Assembly: GCA_022702705.1 (NCBI GenBank)
Contig: CM040421.1
Coordinates: forward strand, 53,985,740-54,049,739
Source: Papilionanthe hookeriana x Papilionanthe teres
Lineage: Eukaryota > Streptophyta > Magnoliopsida > Asparagales > Orchidaceae
DNA length: 64,000 bases
Reading direction: 5' to 3'
How positions within the stretch are numbered: the first letter of the stretch is position 1; every line of letters starts with the position of its first letter. Below the pieces are notes generated by a model. The model saw nothing but the letters and a program-made list of their open reading frames with translations, ran no database searches and was not told where the DNA came from. Below are positions 1 to 11,218 of this stretch, in pieces. A program made the position numbers and the translations under genes.

Positions 1-340
1 ACTTGGGCAGCATAAGCACTTATAATATTAAAAATCTTAGTATCAATAATAATCTTAAGTGTTATAATTTTATCTCCAACTCTATTAATTTTTACAACAT
101 TATCTTTCAAACTCTTATCTATAATAGAACCTACACCATTTCTAGTGTGACTCTTACCAGAATACCATAGTTTAAAACCTAAGTTATCAATCTCCTTAGC
201 TTTTTCTCCAACCCATTTAGTTTCTTGAATACATAACATATTTATCTTTCTATGAATCATAATATCAACCAATTCCATTAATTTACCATTGTGAGTACCT
301 ATATTCCAAGATCTTATCCTAACACTAGTATCATTGACTT
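1..340 (-). mobile_element. RTE-type LINE, N-terminal endonuclease fragment, cut by the window edge
   Basis: Read leftwards from position 340, one frame stays open to the window edge. It encodes the start of an APE-type LINE endonuclease: a WNIGTHNGKL motif (about 310-281), then CIQETKWVG with the catalytic Glu, then SGKSHTRNGVG and a region ending NIISAYAAQ. This arrangement is typical of plant RTE elements, in which the endonuclease precedes the reverse transcriptase. An in-frame TAA lies about ten codons before the tryptophan and there is no ATG between, so the start is missing, spliced or decayed. The reverse transcriptase would lie outside the window. The domain call is seen in the sequence; RTE rather than another APE clade is recalled from family resemblance. 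Confidence 0.85.
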
Positions 341-600
341 ACTTATTTACCCACATCCGTCCGTAATGTGGGAACCCTTGCTTATTTGACACTAAACCCG
401 GGTGCCGGTGTAGCGGCCCTTGCACACTTTCCACTGTATTTAGGCCATACAGCACGTCGCTTCCAGGGGACGCCCTAGAATTTACACAAAGATCAAAAGG
501 ATTTATGTCGTGATTTTTCTACAAGTTTTACATCGACTGTCGACTACCTAACGATAGTTCGCAAACCCAACAAATATCATAAATTCTGTAATTTATTTAA
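341..600 (-). other. GC-richer 5' flank of the RTE LINE
   Basis: This stretch is clearly more GC-rich than its surroundings and lies immediately upstream of the endonuclease frame on the minus strand. It is probably the LINE 5' untranslated region. No open frame is recognised, and the upstream limit of the element is not defined by a target-site duplication. Confidence 0.4.
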
Positions 601-736
601 TCAATTCATATCATCAAGTAGTGTTTTTATTCATCGGAATGGATGCATTACTTGTGATATTGCGCTCGTTTATCTAAACTATTGCATATATGAGATCAGT
701 CTGATTTCATATTTTCAAATTAAAATGATATTTTCA

Positions 737-741
<5 letters not shown>

Positions 742-809
<68 letters not shown>
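742..809. repeat. (TA)n microsatellite
   Basis: Uninterrupted TA dinucleotide tract of about 68 bp. Confidence 0.97.
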
Positions 810-811
<2 letters not shown>

Positions 812-3800
812 CTAAAACCAAATCTAAATTTCTTTAAAAAATGTGCTGACAACAGTCATTATATTATTACTGAATGAACTATCAACCATTAAACCTATTA
901 GCAAAATTAGCATCTGGGTAGTTTTATCGACCAGTAATAATACACTAGCTAAGAAAATCAACCTAAAAATTATAACAACATAAAAATAGTAATAGGGGTT
1001 GACGCAGGCATACGGGGGTTATCTTCCGCATCTCAGACATCTAAACTGAACCGTTTTAGACCCGGGAAAGCCGGTCGGCTATTCCGCAAGGGATTGACCC
1101 CTCCTTTCCATAAAGGGAACTAATTCTAGTTATCTAAGGCTTAGATATTTGCTTTCGTTGTGCTATGTTTTCACTTTCGTGTGTTATGTATTAAGGCGGC
1201 TGCCGACATCACTTCTTCCCTTTGAGAGCTATATCTTAGGGTTCTAGGTAGTGTTTCAAGTATATCTTGGTCTCCAAATTATGTATATCGTATTTATTTT
1301 TTTCTTCATTCTCCCCACTTCGCTTTTGATTGCCCTTCATTGTTGCAATCACCCATGGTAATATTACAATGGTTATTTTCTGCAGTTCCAGCAGTCACCA
1401 TCACCATTCCCTTCCTACATCCCCGCTTCGCTACCCCAGCTGTTCCAACCAACCATCATCGCTACAGTCATTATTCAACCATCATGTACCATTACCACCT
1501 CCCTGAAACCCCTTCAAGTTGCTATTGAACTACAACCACAAGCCTCCCAGCCGCCTCTTCCTTATCTTTCTACATTGTTACCACCCAAACCATTCCTTTT
1601 TAGTCCTGTTCCTGTTGTTCCAGCTCTCCCACCTTGTCACTCCCACTTGGTACAATCAGTGAACATCGTCTTCCAATTATTCGGCTGATACCAACCCCTA
1701 ACTCCTCACTGCTACCATCTAGGACAACAACTATACATGCTATCCTTGCATTTTCACACCACTCCATCACAATTACAAGCATTTCCTTACTTTCGCTACA
1801 CCCACCAGCCATATCAATCCACCTAACCGACCTCTACCACTCTTAGAATATACTTTAGTGGTATTTTCTAGTGTCTGTTGTTGTATTTTCATTTTAAGTG
1901 TAGTGGTTGTGATCATTCATTTGCTTCTTATAATAACAATTTCTATTCAATTGTTGTTTTTGGTTAACTCCGGTATCAGGGACCCAAGCCAAGTAAATTT
2001 TACACACTCGCAACCACAAAATGAAATAAATAATAACTATATCCACAACTTCTTAGAACAATATAAAAGAACTCACAAAGATAACTATAATGAATGAAAT
2101 CATAACAAATATAATAACAATTATCAAGAAATCATTCAATCCATGAGTATCTATAGAATAAATAGAATAGTATAAATAATACTCTACACACACAAAAGAT
2201 AAAAAACTACTCATCCTCCTCAATCTTTGTTCACTTTCCACCCATGTATCTAGGGCCACAGCTGGTCAATCTTAATCTCGAGCCACTTGACACTGGCATC
2301 CCTAGCTTGCATTGTCTCCTCCATTGAGGACTTTTAACTAGACTCAATCTCAAGTAGATAAAAAATAGCACTAACTCGCAGCTCGTCAGAGACTGCGTTC
2401 ACAAACCTGGAAACTTACTCATCAATCGATGATGACCTATCATTGAACCTTTAAAGGTATTGGTTGCAATGCTATTCATAGATTCAAACAAACAATTAAT
2501 TGCATATTAGAATAAAGAATGAAAATTAGTTTAAGATTTTCTTTTGAGTAAATATTTACAAGAGACTAGATTGGCTCCTTAGAGAAGACATAGAAAAGCG
2601 AATTTGTGAAATTTAACTTGGAAAAAATTTCTCCAAAAATATGAGGTTATGTCATGCCCATATCTAATGCATAATTTCCTATTTATAGAGGGCGATCTAG
2701 TTTGGCATTTCATTAAGGGCCGCTCGATAAAATTATAAGAAAAATATGAAGTGGACTTTGCATAAATAGTTGTTTAGAGCTCAGCTTATCATTATCCAAT
2801 AAGCATGAATTCTTATACTGAAAATTGTTAGTCGACTAATGAGTGCTTCGTATGAGAAGTCGAGCTCTATGGGGCAATTGCCTTTATTGGTAAGCATGTT
2901 TGTGGATCCTTAAGTAAGTCCATTAGTTGAGTAAGGATTGAATTAGTCAAATATCATGGATAACTTTGAGGATTGGCAAATGTTGAGTTGGTTTACAACC
3001 ACTGACTTGCAAATAAGTCTCAAACTTTTATTTTAGCATGACTAACCTAACCAAAACATATATGTGTGTACAAATTCCATCATACTTAAACCTCTATATA
3101 TACACAATACATGAGATAAAACTAAATTTGACACAAAATATAAAATAATCACTAATGATGATCCCTAATTCTTATGTATTTATATATTTAACAATAAAAA
3201 TTTATTCATATGCAAAATGCTATACAAGTAAAAAAGATCAAATATTAGAAAGTTAATATGATATACACAATAATTGTGTGGTATGTCTATAACTCTTCCT
3301 TAAAAATCATTTAAATATAAAATGCCATAAATCACTTTCATAAATTTGTATCATTGCATGTCATATGAGCAAACCAATATGACTAACTCTTAATCAAATC
3401 CTATTAATTAAGCCAATTTAGTGTATGGATTTGGCAACACTTATGTTATCCTGACAGAACCAATAATTGAGGATCAAAATTAGAAAATATCAACAGAAAA
3501 ATAAGAACTTCACAATAAAAAGGCTTACGTATCACACAATTCTCATGTATTTTCACACTACTTACATTTTACGTTGTGCGGATATAGGTACGGGAACACG
3601 GACATGACATTACACAGACACATGTGACATGCCTATTATTAAAAGTATATGACACGAATGACATGCTATTATAATACATATAATATCACGTCAAAAATAT
3701 CGCGATCAATATTATTTTAAAAGTAAAATACATATTTTCATACGTAGATTTAAAGTCAAAAAGATGTTCTAAGCATAAATATTAAACTTTGGTTATTAGT

Positions 3801-4359
3801 TATGTATGTACATAATAATTGTATGGCATTTATAATCAAATTCCACTCAACATAAATTGAATTAATTCATTAAATAATTAAAGAGATTATGCTAAACTTA
3901 GTGTTTTCTAAGGGAGGTTAAGGACAATAATGACGGTATTACTTAATTATAAGTTGAAGATTACCGTTTGGCCCTCCTATGGATACGTAAGATAATTTGA
4001 GTAATTACATTTTTAATTAGATGAGGTAATGGAGGTAATTAATTGTTAACAATGCTAATTCAACGATAATATTGGCGGTGCATTATTGAAGTCGATGATG
4101 ATGTGGAAAATGAAAAGTACATAAATATATTTTTTAGGGTTTTGTTTCGACTTTGACTCTCCTGAATATTTATTTTTTTTTTATTATTATTATTTTTCTA
4201 TGCATGGTCACGCTTTAAGTTTTTTTTTTCATAAAGCCCCCTCAACAATTAAGTTGTAATTAAGGAAAAAATTTTTCATAGGGAGTGCGGACGTAACTCT
4301 ACAGGCGGATTTTAGTAATACGTCATTACGCGTGTCTACTATCGAATCCACCTCATAAA

Positions 4360-4362
<3 letters not shown>
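810..4362. other. No gene recognised; AT-rich intergenic sequence
   Basis: The interval has short open frames on both strands (for example 1340-1528, 1634-1846 and 1858-2097 plus) with no domain, splice structure or start context that I recognise. A GC-richer patch at about 1000-1120 may be LINE- or LTR-derived. The short string at 2672-2685, when reversed, looks like a plant LTR TATA box, but no repeat ends were found around it. Confidence 0.5.
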
Positions 4363-4392
<30 letters not shown>

Positions 4393-4393
4393 T
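4363..4393. repeat. (TA)n microsatellite
   Basis: Short TA tract of about 30 bp directly beside the inverted repeat at 4397-4550. Confidence 0.9.
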
Positions 4394-4396
4394 GCA

Positions 4397-4550
4397 GGGG
4401 TTATTGAAGTGGATTTGTGGAGGTTATTTGAGGGTTATAGGGAGGTTATTGAGGAATTATATCAGTGTTATTGGGTATTAACTCCAATAATGTCGTAATA
4501 ACCCTCGATAACCCTCAACACCATATGCGGCTCCACTTCATATAATTACT
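4397..4550. mobile_element. Imperfect inverted repeat, fold-back/MITE-like
   Basis: The left arm (about 4397-4455) and the reverse complement of the right arm (about 4495-4548) align over some 50 bases, sharing GAAGTGGA and GAGGGTTAT blocks. The GTTATT-rich composition matches the cores of the fold-back elements at 8386-8773 and 20073-20315. No target-site duplication could be fixed. Confidence 0.5.
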
Positions 4551-4779
4551 AATATATGACGCAAAAAACATCTAATTCTTACAGATAACACCCACTGCAG
4601 CCATAACCATATAAATGAGCTAGTAGTAGAGTCAAAATTAGCAATGGAGCTAAATGTAACAATAAAAGAAATTTTAATACATGTTTTTTATTTTTAATAA
4701 TAAATTTAGAGTTAATTTAAAATAGGTCAATGAGCATTTATTCATTTTGTATGCATATAAATATTGACCTAAATTATAC

Positions 4780-5500
4780 TGTTGAATCAGAATCTGTCCA
4801 TAAATCACACCAAATGAATAGAGCGTGATAAAAAAGAGAGAAAAATGAACATTAGTTTGAAATAAGAGTGTAATTTTTTATTCATGAAATGATCCTCTAT
4901 TTATAAAGAAAATGAGCACAATATATGAAGTTACAATCATGTTTGTGCTTTAATGGGGGTTGTACATGTTATTATTAGTATTTTACATATGCGTGCCTTT
5001 GATTCAACCCTCCTCTGACTCAATCGGTCTAAACCTAGTCGATTTTGATTCTTCGGAACCTGTGTTGAGTTAGGTTATCGGTTGACCTTCAATGTTCTTA
5101 GGTTCAGTCGATCCTCACTCGATCGGTCGTCTTAATCTGGCTGTCGACCATTGATCCCAAGATAGGAAGCTCCTATCGGAGGAATAAAACTAGGATATCT
5201 AGCAGAGGATAAACTATTGTGATCCAATAGATAGCTCATACCTCGACAAGAGGGATCTTTTGGGATGTTTTGATGGGTGCATTGTGGCCCATTCTCAATC
5301 GTAGGCGAAGAACTGTAAAGGCATTTGTGAGTGCCTAGCGATGTTGAATTCTTCATTCAAGTCGGATTATGACAACAGATAGATTGATGATTTCACTCAA
5401 TTTGATAGGCTTTTGGTCTCTAGTACAGACGACCTTCTCTCGGTCTGCTTTCGCTCAATCGACCTTTAACCCTGAATAAGAATAGGGGTTGACTTGATTA
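4780..5500 (-). mobile_element. LTR remnant related to the Tat gypsy LTR at 29149-29749
   Basis: The left end TGTTGAATCAGAATC resembles the start TGATGAATCC of the LTR at 29149. Both copies then share a block around 4880-4912 (29240-29285 in the other copy) containing ATGAAATGATC and a reversed TATA box (TTTATAAATAG on the minus strand), followed by CGATCGGTCG-type sequence. The right end is not clear and no internal gag-pol follows, so this is a solo or truncated LTR of the same broad family, in minus orientation like the 29149 copy. Confidence 0.55.
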
Positions 5501-6213
5501 GACAAGTCTTCTAGTATTCTGCTAATGAACGCTTGGTCTCCTGATATTGGACCCTTAGCTTTCGGATGATGTACATGTGGTCTTCCGTCCACTGGCCTTT
5601 GGACTTCTGCTCGTAGACCTCATTGTACTGTGCTCCTTTATACTTATTGTCCATTGGATTTCCCCCAAATTCATGCAGATGCTTATTTGATGTATACATC
5701 TTAATTCCCCAATTCTCTTCCTTATTGAAAATAACAGTTGCGATAATGAAAAAAGAATGAAAGCAAAAAAGTAGATTCATTTATTTTCATAATGATGGAT
5801 TTTTAAAAATTACACTCCATGAATTTCCGTGTCCATAACCCTCACAAATAAGGTGTGATTAACACCTTTTCCGATCATCATTGCTTTTATGTCTATGCAC
5901 TTGAGTCGGTTAGTTTCTACAACTCCTTCATGGAGAGTGCTTAAAAACCTTCGGACAATGTTCCGAGAGCTTATATGATGAGAAGGAATTTCGGGTTGCC
6001 TAAGGTTAACCCCATTTTGAGGCAAAAAAGAGGTCTGAGAGACAAAAGAGGTTTGTAAAGAAGAAGGCACTTGAGAAAAAGAGCGTCAGAGGCCAGTAAG
6101 GGACCAAAGGGAGAGGTCTGGAAGAAGAAGTTTGACTCGAAGAAGCAAACGATAGCAATGTGGGGTCATCCACAAAATATGTTGGAAAAATGCTTTAATA
6201 AATTATTATGATC
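5501..6213. other. Unassigned, probably retroelement-derived
   Basis: Two minus-strand open frames (5511-5780, 89 codons; 5810-6070, 86 codons) have no recognised domain. Their position between an LTR remnant and a LINE remnant suggests decayed retroelement sequence, but this is inference. Confidence 0.3.
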
Positions 6214-6255
6214 AGGTGAAAAGAAGCACACTCGCTGGTTCAATAGGCAGTTTGT

Positions 6256-7203
6256 AACCCTTTAACTAGCGATTTGGGCTTTAAAATTCTTAAGGTTCTT
6301 GTTGAATTTAATTGCATAAAATTGTGGATTCACTTCAAAGCTAAAGACTCCCTTTGGTCGTTATTTATGCATGATAAATATGGTAGGGATAAGCACCCCA
6401 CTCATGTTTCTTATAAATTGGGCGATTCAAAATTATGGAATCGTATGCTAAAAATAAAAAAGATTGTGGAAAGCTATATTGATTGGTATCTCAAAAAAGG
6501 TTAACTCTCTTTTTGGAGAGATAATTGGGTGTTGGATGGCTTGTGTGCTGCCAGGGACGACATTCCTACTTGTGACAAGCTGTTGGTTGCGGATTGTTGG
6601 GATGATCATGGTTGGAATCTCGATTTACTTAACAGTTTGGTGGGTTCGGCTATGGCCAATTTTATATCCAAGATTCCAATTAACATGCACATTAAAAATG
6701 TCTTAATCCTTAAATGCAAGCAATCTACTACTATCACTAATGCTCTATATGAGGCAAAGCATAATTGGGTTAATGTCATTTGGGGCAATCGTATAAGGCA
6801 TACACATCCTTCTCCCTCTATTTATCTTTATCTGGAAGTGTTTCACAAACTATTACCTTTAGATGATTTGTTGAAGTTGAAAGGGCTAAAATTACCTTCC
6901 ATGTGCCACTTATTGAAACTTGAGCAGAAAGGTTTTGAGCATTCTTTTTTCGGTTGTAACATCTCGCGCCGTGTTTTGCTGGATATATGCGGAAAGTTTA
7001 ATTGCTGTATTATTACATGTGCTCAATCTTTAAATATGATTTGGAGCTTTGTTCCGAGAGAAGGTAATCACCCTGCGCTCTGGCTTCCTAATCAAAGTGC
7101 CTCTTCTGCTGATGTTGCCATTGATCATGCGTTGGTTCCGACGCTTCAACTTTTGCTTCATGGTGGTTCCTTGGGTCTTCCATATATTCATCGTCATTAC
7201 TAA
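6256..7203 (+). pseudogene. L1-type LINE ORF2, C-terminal reverse transcriptase and zf-RVT region, one stop
   Basis: A single frame from about 6256 to 7203 reads as the C-terminal part of a plant L1 LINE ORF2. In order it has a GLKILKVLVEFNCIKLW block, DSLWSLFMHDKYGRD, then LSFWRDNW. The reverse-transcriptase zinc-binding domain (zf-RVT) follows, with ARDDIPTCDKLL, LPSMCHLLKLEQKGFEHSFFGC and its Cys/His spacing. The only break over this distance is a TAA at 6502-6504, just before SFWRDNW. Everything N-terminal (endonuclease and catalytic YxDD) is absent, as in a 5'-truncated copy. The similar protein region of the LINE at 36463-41370 belongs to a different, more decayed copy. Confidence 0.85.
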
Positions 7204-7235
7204 CAACACAATTACTTGTTTACATGGTCATTTGT

Positions 7236-7575
7236 AATTTTTCCATGAAGGACAAAATTAGAGAGAGTCGCCTCAGATGCTTTGGTCACATCAAACATCG
7301 ACCATCTGATGATCCGATTAGGAGAGTATATGTTTTAGATTCGACTTATGTTAAGAAAGGCACAGGCAGACCTAGGAAGACTTGAGCTTATTATATAAAA
7401 AATAATCTTAATCTATTAGAATTAAATGAAAATATGACACTAAATCGGACACAATAGAAAAAAAATTCATGTAGCCGACCTCACTTAGTGTGATTAAGGC
7501 TATTGTACTAGGCGGATCCGTTTCCTCTTTTTTTGTGTGAGTTGTCTTTTAGTCGAGTTAGTTGGAACCTCCTGC

Positions 7576-7578
<3 letters not shown>
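7236..7578 (+). mobile_element. RTE-type LINE, 3' terminal fragment
   Basis: The translation begins MKDKIRESRLRCFGHIKHRP and continues through TGRPRKT, ENMTLNRTQ and a final SRPHLV. This is the C-terminal signature of plant RTE LINE polyproteins (arginine-rich FGH block, GRPRKTW block, then an RxxWRxxIHVADP-like end). Stops occur after PRKT and after NRTQ. A short non-coding tail leads into a (TA)n tract, the simple-repeat tail expected for RTE elements. It abuts the L1 remnant directly, so it is 5'-truncated. Confidence 0.8.

Positions 7579-7650
<72 letters not shown>
7579..7650. repeat. (TA)n microsatellite at the RTE tail
   Basis: About 72 bp of pure TA directly at the 3' end of the RTE fragment. 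It is likely expanded from the element's own simple-repeat tail. Confidence 0.95.
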
Positions 7651-7651
<1 letters not shown>

Positions 7652-7784
7652 AAAGACATATCAAACATTTAAGAAGTGAAAGCAGCCAGTGGGGGCCACA
7701 TACATAATTCTAAGCATTTTATATGAAGCATGCTCATCTAAATATGTCTTCCTTACATCTGCACAAGAATCCAATGACCATGGA

Positions 7785-7785
<1 letters not shown>

Positions 7786-7860
<75 letters not shown>

Positions 7861-7861
7861 T
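7786..7861. repeat. (TTA)n microsatellite
   Basis: About 25 TTA/ATT triplets. It gives meaningless polytyrosine and polyasparagine frames on the two strands. Confidence 0.97.
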
Positions 7862-7920
7862 AATTTATATATATTTTTTAAGCTTCCATTTTTATTTTTT
7901 GCCATGGAGTTATATGAGCT

Positions 7921-8243
7921 ATAGGTTGGTAAACTACAAGTGACAATACATGTGAAGCTGTGGACAAGACCAAGCAAGCGTGGCTAATGGTGACAGCAAC
8001 ATTAATATTTAATTAATATACAATCCATTTCGTTATATAATTAAGCTTAGCAGATGTAGGCTGATCGCTTAATTTGCAGCTAGACACCATTAAAATATTA
8101 TATTTACAAACTAAACCCAATATTTTATCATTATTTCATTTTATCTTGTAGTCCACGTCGATCGGTGATTGCGATGCAAATTTTGAATTTTTAATCTCGT
8201 TGTGTGCGTCAAAGGGTTGCCAAGCGATGCAGTTTTTTACTTC
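7921..8243. repeat. Diverged duplicate segment, copy A (partner at 19718-19998)
   Basis: Collinear blocks match the segment at 19718-19998: ACATGTGA..CTGTGGAC, CAAGCGTGG, TGATCGCTTAAT and ATCTCG.TGTG.GCGTC, followed by a GATGCA block. Spacing is conserved with small gaps. In both copies a fold-back element lies about 75-140 bp downstream. Confidence 0.65.
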
Positions 8244-8385
8244 ACTTGTACTTCATCATGCATGGATCAGCAGAGGAGGGGTAGATGAATAAATAAATAA
8301 TTGTTTTGTAGTTCAAGAGAGAAGGGATAAAAATGTAATATTTGGATTGTTGGGGAGCCAAAGAAATAATAAGGTCTCGATTGCG

Positions 8386-8773
8386 GGAAAATTTTTAAAT
8401 CAGGATTTCGCACGTAGGGCTACGTGTGGAGTCCAGTAACATCGCACCACGTGGTGCGTGTCGGAAAAAAAAAAGAATAACACAGAAAATATTCCCTCCT
8501 ATGTTATTCATGTGATATTCATGTGTTATTCATGTATTATTCATATGTTATTGTGTTATTATAACACCGAGAATATTCTAGGAGCAGAATAACACCTGAA
8601 TAACACAAAATAACATCTAAATAACGCACAATAACACATGAATAACATATGAATAACACGGAGGGAATGTTTCATGTGTTATTCTGGCCGAATGCTATTT
8701 TCTTGCCACGCGCGCCACGTGGCTCGATTTTACAGACGTCCGCACATAGCTCTACGTGCGGAGTCCTGTTGTC
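8386..8773. mobile_element. Fold-back/MITE element with GTTATT-rich arms and 8-bp flanking repeat
   Basis: Long imperfect terminal inverted repeats: the left arm from 8401 (CAGGATTTCGCACGTAG) matches the reverse complement of the right arm ending at 8768 (CAGGACTCCGCACGTAG). The arms continue inward through ACGTGG-rich blocks and many TTATTCATGTG units, giving a near-complete hairpin. Direct repeats CGATTGCG at 8378-8385 and 8774-8781 are a candidate 8-bp target-site duplication. There is no coding capacity, so it is a non-autonomous DNA element. Confidence 0.75.
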
Positions 8774-8990
8774 CGATTGCGAGCTATTTCAATTGAGTTG
8801 AGCGATTCGTCATCATTTAAATGTTCATTAAGAAATAGAAAATTTATATGTATACCACGCAATTTTTATATATTTACTTATCTACCACAGCACACAAGTC
8901 TTTGACTTTTCATTGGAAATATCGCTATCACCTATTTCTTAAATGTAAAATACACATTTTATGCATAGATTCAGGACACCCAAAGTACTA

Positions 8991-8992
<2 letters not shown>

Positions 8993-9025
<33 letters not shown>
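8993..9025. repeat. (TA)n microsatellite
   Basis: Short TA tract followed by TG-rich sequence. Confidence 0.9.
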
Positions 9026-9031
<6 letters not shown>

Positions 9032-9324
9032 GTATGTGTGTGAATGTGTGAGTGGTAGATATATAAATACATGAGAATTGTGTTGTAGTAAGTAGATTTT
9101 TCAAAATTAAAGAATAATTAGAAGCACAAAAATTTGATTAACAATATTGATATGTAATCAACAAAATTTGTCATTTGACGTAAAGCTTGAGGTGAAAAAC
9201 ACGAATCTCAAAGCAATTTTTAGGCAAGAAATATTCATACTCGATTTAAAAAATATCTAGAAATCTGATTTTAACAAACGTATGATCAAAGTGGCTGGCT
9301 CAACGAGACGAATACAATAGCACC

Positions 9325-10185
9325 AAAATTGGTCTAGTCCGAGTTAAATCAAGTATTGATAAGTCATTGAACCACTTTTGAAAGTTTTTTGTAGCTAATT
9401 GGAAGGTTATATAAATTTCAAATCTGATGAGATTATAGTCGAATCAAGAGTCAATGAGATAAATCCAATGAGTCTGAGGTCACTCAATTATGACATCGTT
9501 AAGGTAGTTAAATGTCCAGAAAACAATGTTCGATCGATGGGGTCTCTCAGGGTTGTCTGATGAAGTGATCCCTACCTCTTCATTAAAAGGGACCTAGGCC
9601 TTGAACATCTAGAAGAGCTGGACTTAAAGCTGGTTCACAAAGAAATAGCAGAATTCCATTGTCATTCCGAACCAAAGACCCGACAAACGATTCCCTCTCT
9701 CGCAATCGCCGACCACCGCTTACTGATCGTTGTTGACCACCGCTGACTACTGCTTACTCGTTGCAGTAAAGTCCTATGCAGAGTCCATGTCATACATTAC
9801 AAAGTAATGAAACAAAATATGAAACAACCATCGACACCACAAAGTAACGAAGCATCCTACGGAGCAGCACATCATTGTGAGCGTGGTGCAACGACGTGCT
9901 GCGAAGATGGTATACCGAGCCTCTGACAACCACTCTCAACAGTGACTGCTCCTGACTGTTGCACAGTGATTCCTTCATCCTATAAACATTATACATCGCT
10001 ACACTATGTAACACATTCCCGCTGTGAGACAAGGGGTTGGTTGTGTAATTGCTAACTCATACTGAATCATTTCAACTAGGCCAGGCCTAGTTGTCTTTTC
10101 TCTTTCTGGTTTTTTACGTAAAAACTTCTAGTGTATCTGTCTGAGTGTGTGTGTGTTAGATTTTTATACAATGCCAAGAAACTGA
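9325..10185 (+). mobile_element. LTR-like copy, plus orientation (partner at 16050-17035)
   Basis: This region aligns collinearly with the reverse complement of 16050-17035. Shared blocks include AAATCAAGT..TTGATA, TTGAACCACTTTT, the CATTACA.AGTAA repeats, TTTTTACGTAAAAA and the end block TGTGTGTGTTAG..TTATACAA. The ACGTAAAAA and end blocks resemble the R-U5 part of plant copia LTRs. No internal protein-coding region is attached, so it is probably a decayed solo LTR. Confidence 0.5.
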
Positions 10186-11186
10186 ATTAAACATTAGAAT
10201 ATTTGTTTATTAAAGTGCAAAGAGAATCATACAAAAGTAAGAAAGTCATGACTCAAAATTAATGTAATACGAGTTATGAAAATTATACTTATTAAATAAG
10301 TGGAAATTAGTTTTATCATTTGGGAATCAATCAAATTAAAATGCTCGTTAATAGCTTGTGGCCATAGTTCCACATTTCTCCATTTAATACAAGACTGATA
10401 AAGAATTTTCGCGAGTGGCGAATAAGGTGAAGTGTGGGAGAGATAGTAAAACTTTTGATTATGCTGCTTTGAGATTTTTTAGTGGCTACAGAAATCCCAA
10501 TAGCGAGGAGAATAATATTTATTTGACGAGGCCGTTCGATAAGAGGTCTGTTCGGGGCGGTAGTGCGGTACCACATCATAATTTTGATTATTTGGATAAA
10601 TTACATTTTGACATCTTTTTGAAAAAGTTACCACTGAAAACTGCATTTTCCCACGTGTTCTGGCTAGGTGTGATACTTTCTAGCTACGATATGACTAGGA
10701 AAAAAAATTATAATAGTGACAGTAGTTTTTTGAACATCAGATTATTTTGCAGTAGTTTCACAACAGCTTATTATTAAACTGCAGCTGCCCCATACAGAAC
10801 CTTAAAATCTCTCTTGTCACAAAAATCACCATCCACAAACAGCTCTTATTCGGTTCATTAAATAGTTTATATTTTATTTGTTCGTTAAAAAAGTTACACA
10901 AAAACTAATAATTATTTTAAGCTCGATTCATAAACGAGCGGAATTTGAATAAATATAAATTTGTATTATGTGTCCAACACATTTTGATTCAAATTAATTA
11001 GATAATTAAAAACATAATATTTATTATAACCCTCTTATATTGATTTTATATGTTTTATTTAAAATTTATTAAAATGTATTATTTTTTAAAACATTCGAGT
11101 TAAATTTGAGCTGAACAAGAGCCATAAATGAATAATCTAATTTAAATCAAGTCAAATACAAACACTTTATTGATGAGTCATTTCAA

Positions 11187-11218
<32 letters not shown>

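Noticed and set aside
1340..2097. Series of short frames as a small-gene cluster
   Set aside because: Composition is pyrimidine-rich low-complexity sequence; frames overlap on both strands and have no family resemblance.
7689..7977. Polytyrosine and polyasparagine open frames on opposite strands
   Set aside because: They are translations of a pure TTA microsatellite, not genes.
10415..10777. 120-codon plus-strand frame
   Set aside because: No domain recognised, no splice or promoter support, and an antisense frame of similar length over the same bases. Coding status cannot be supported.
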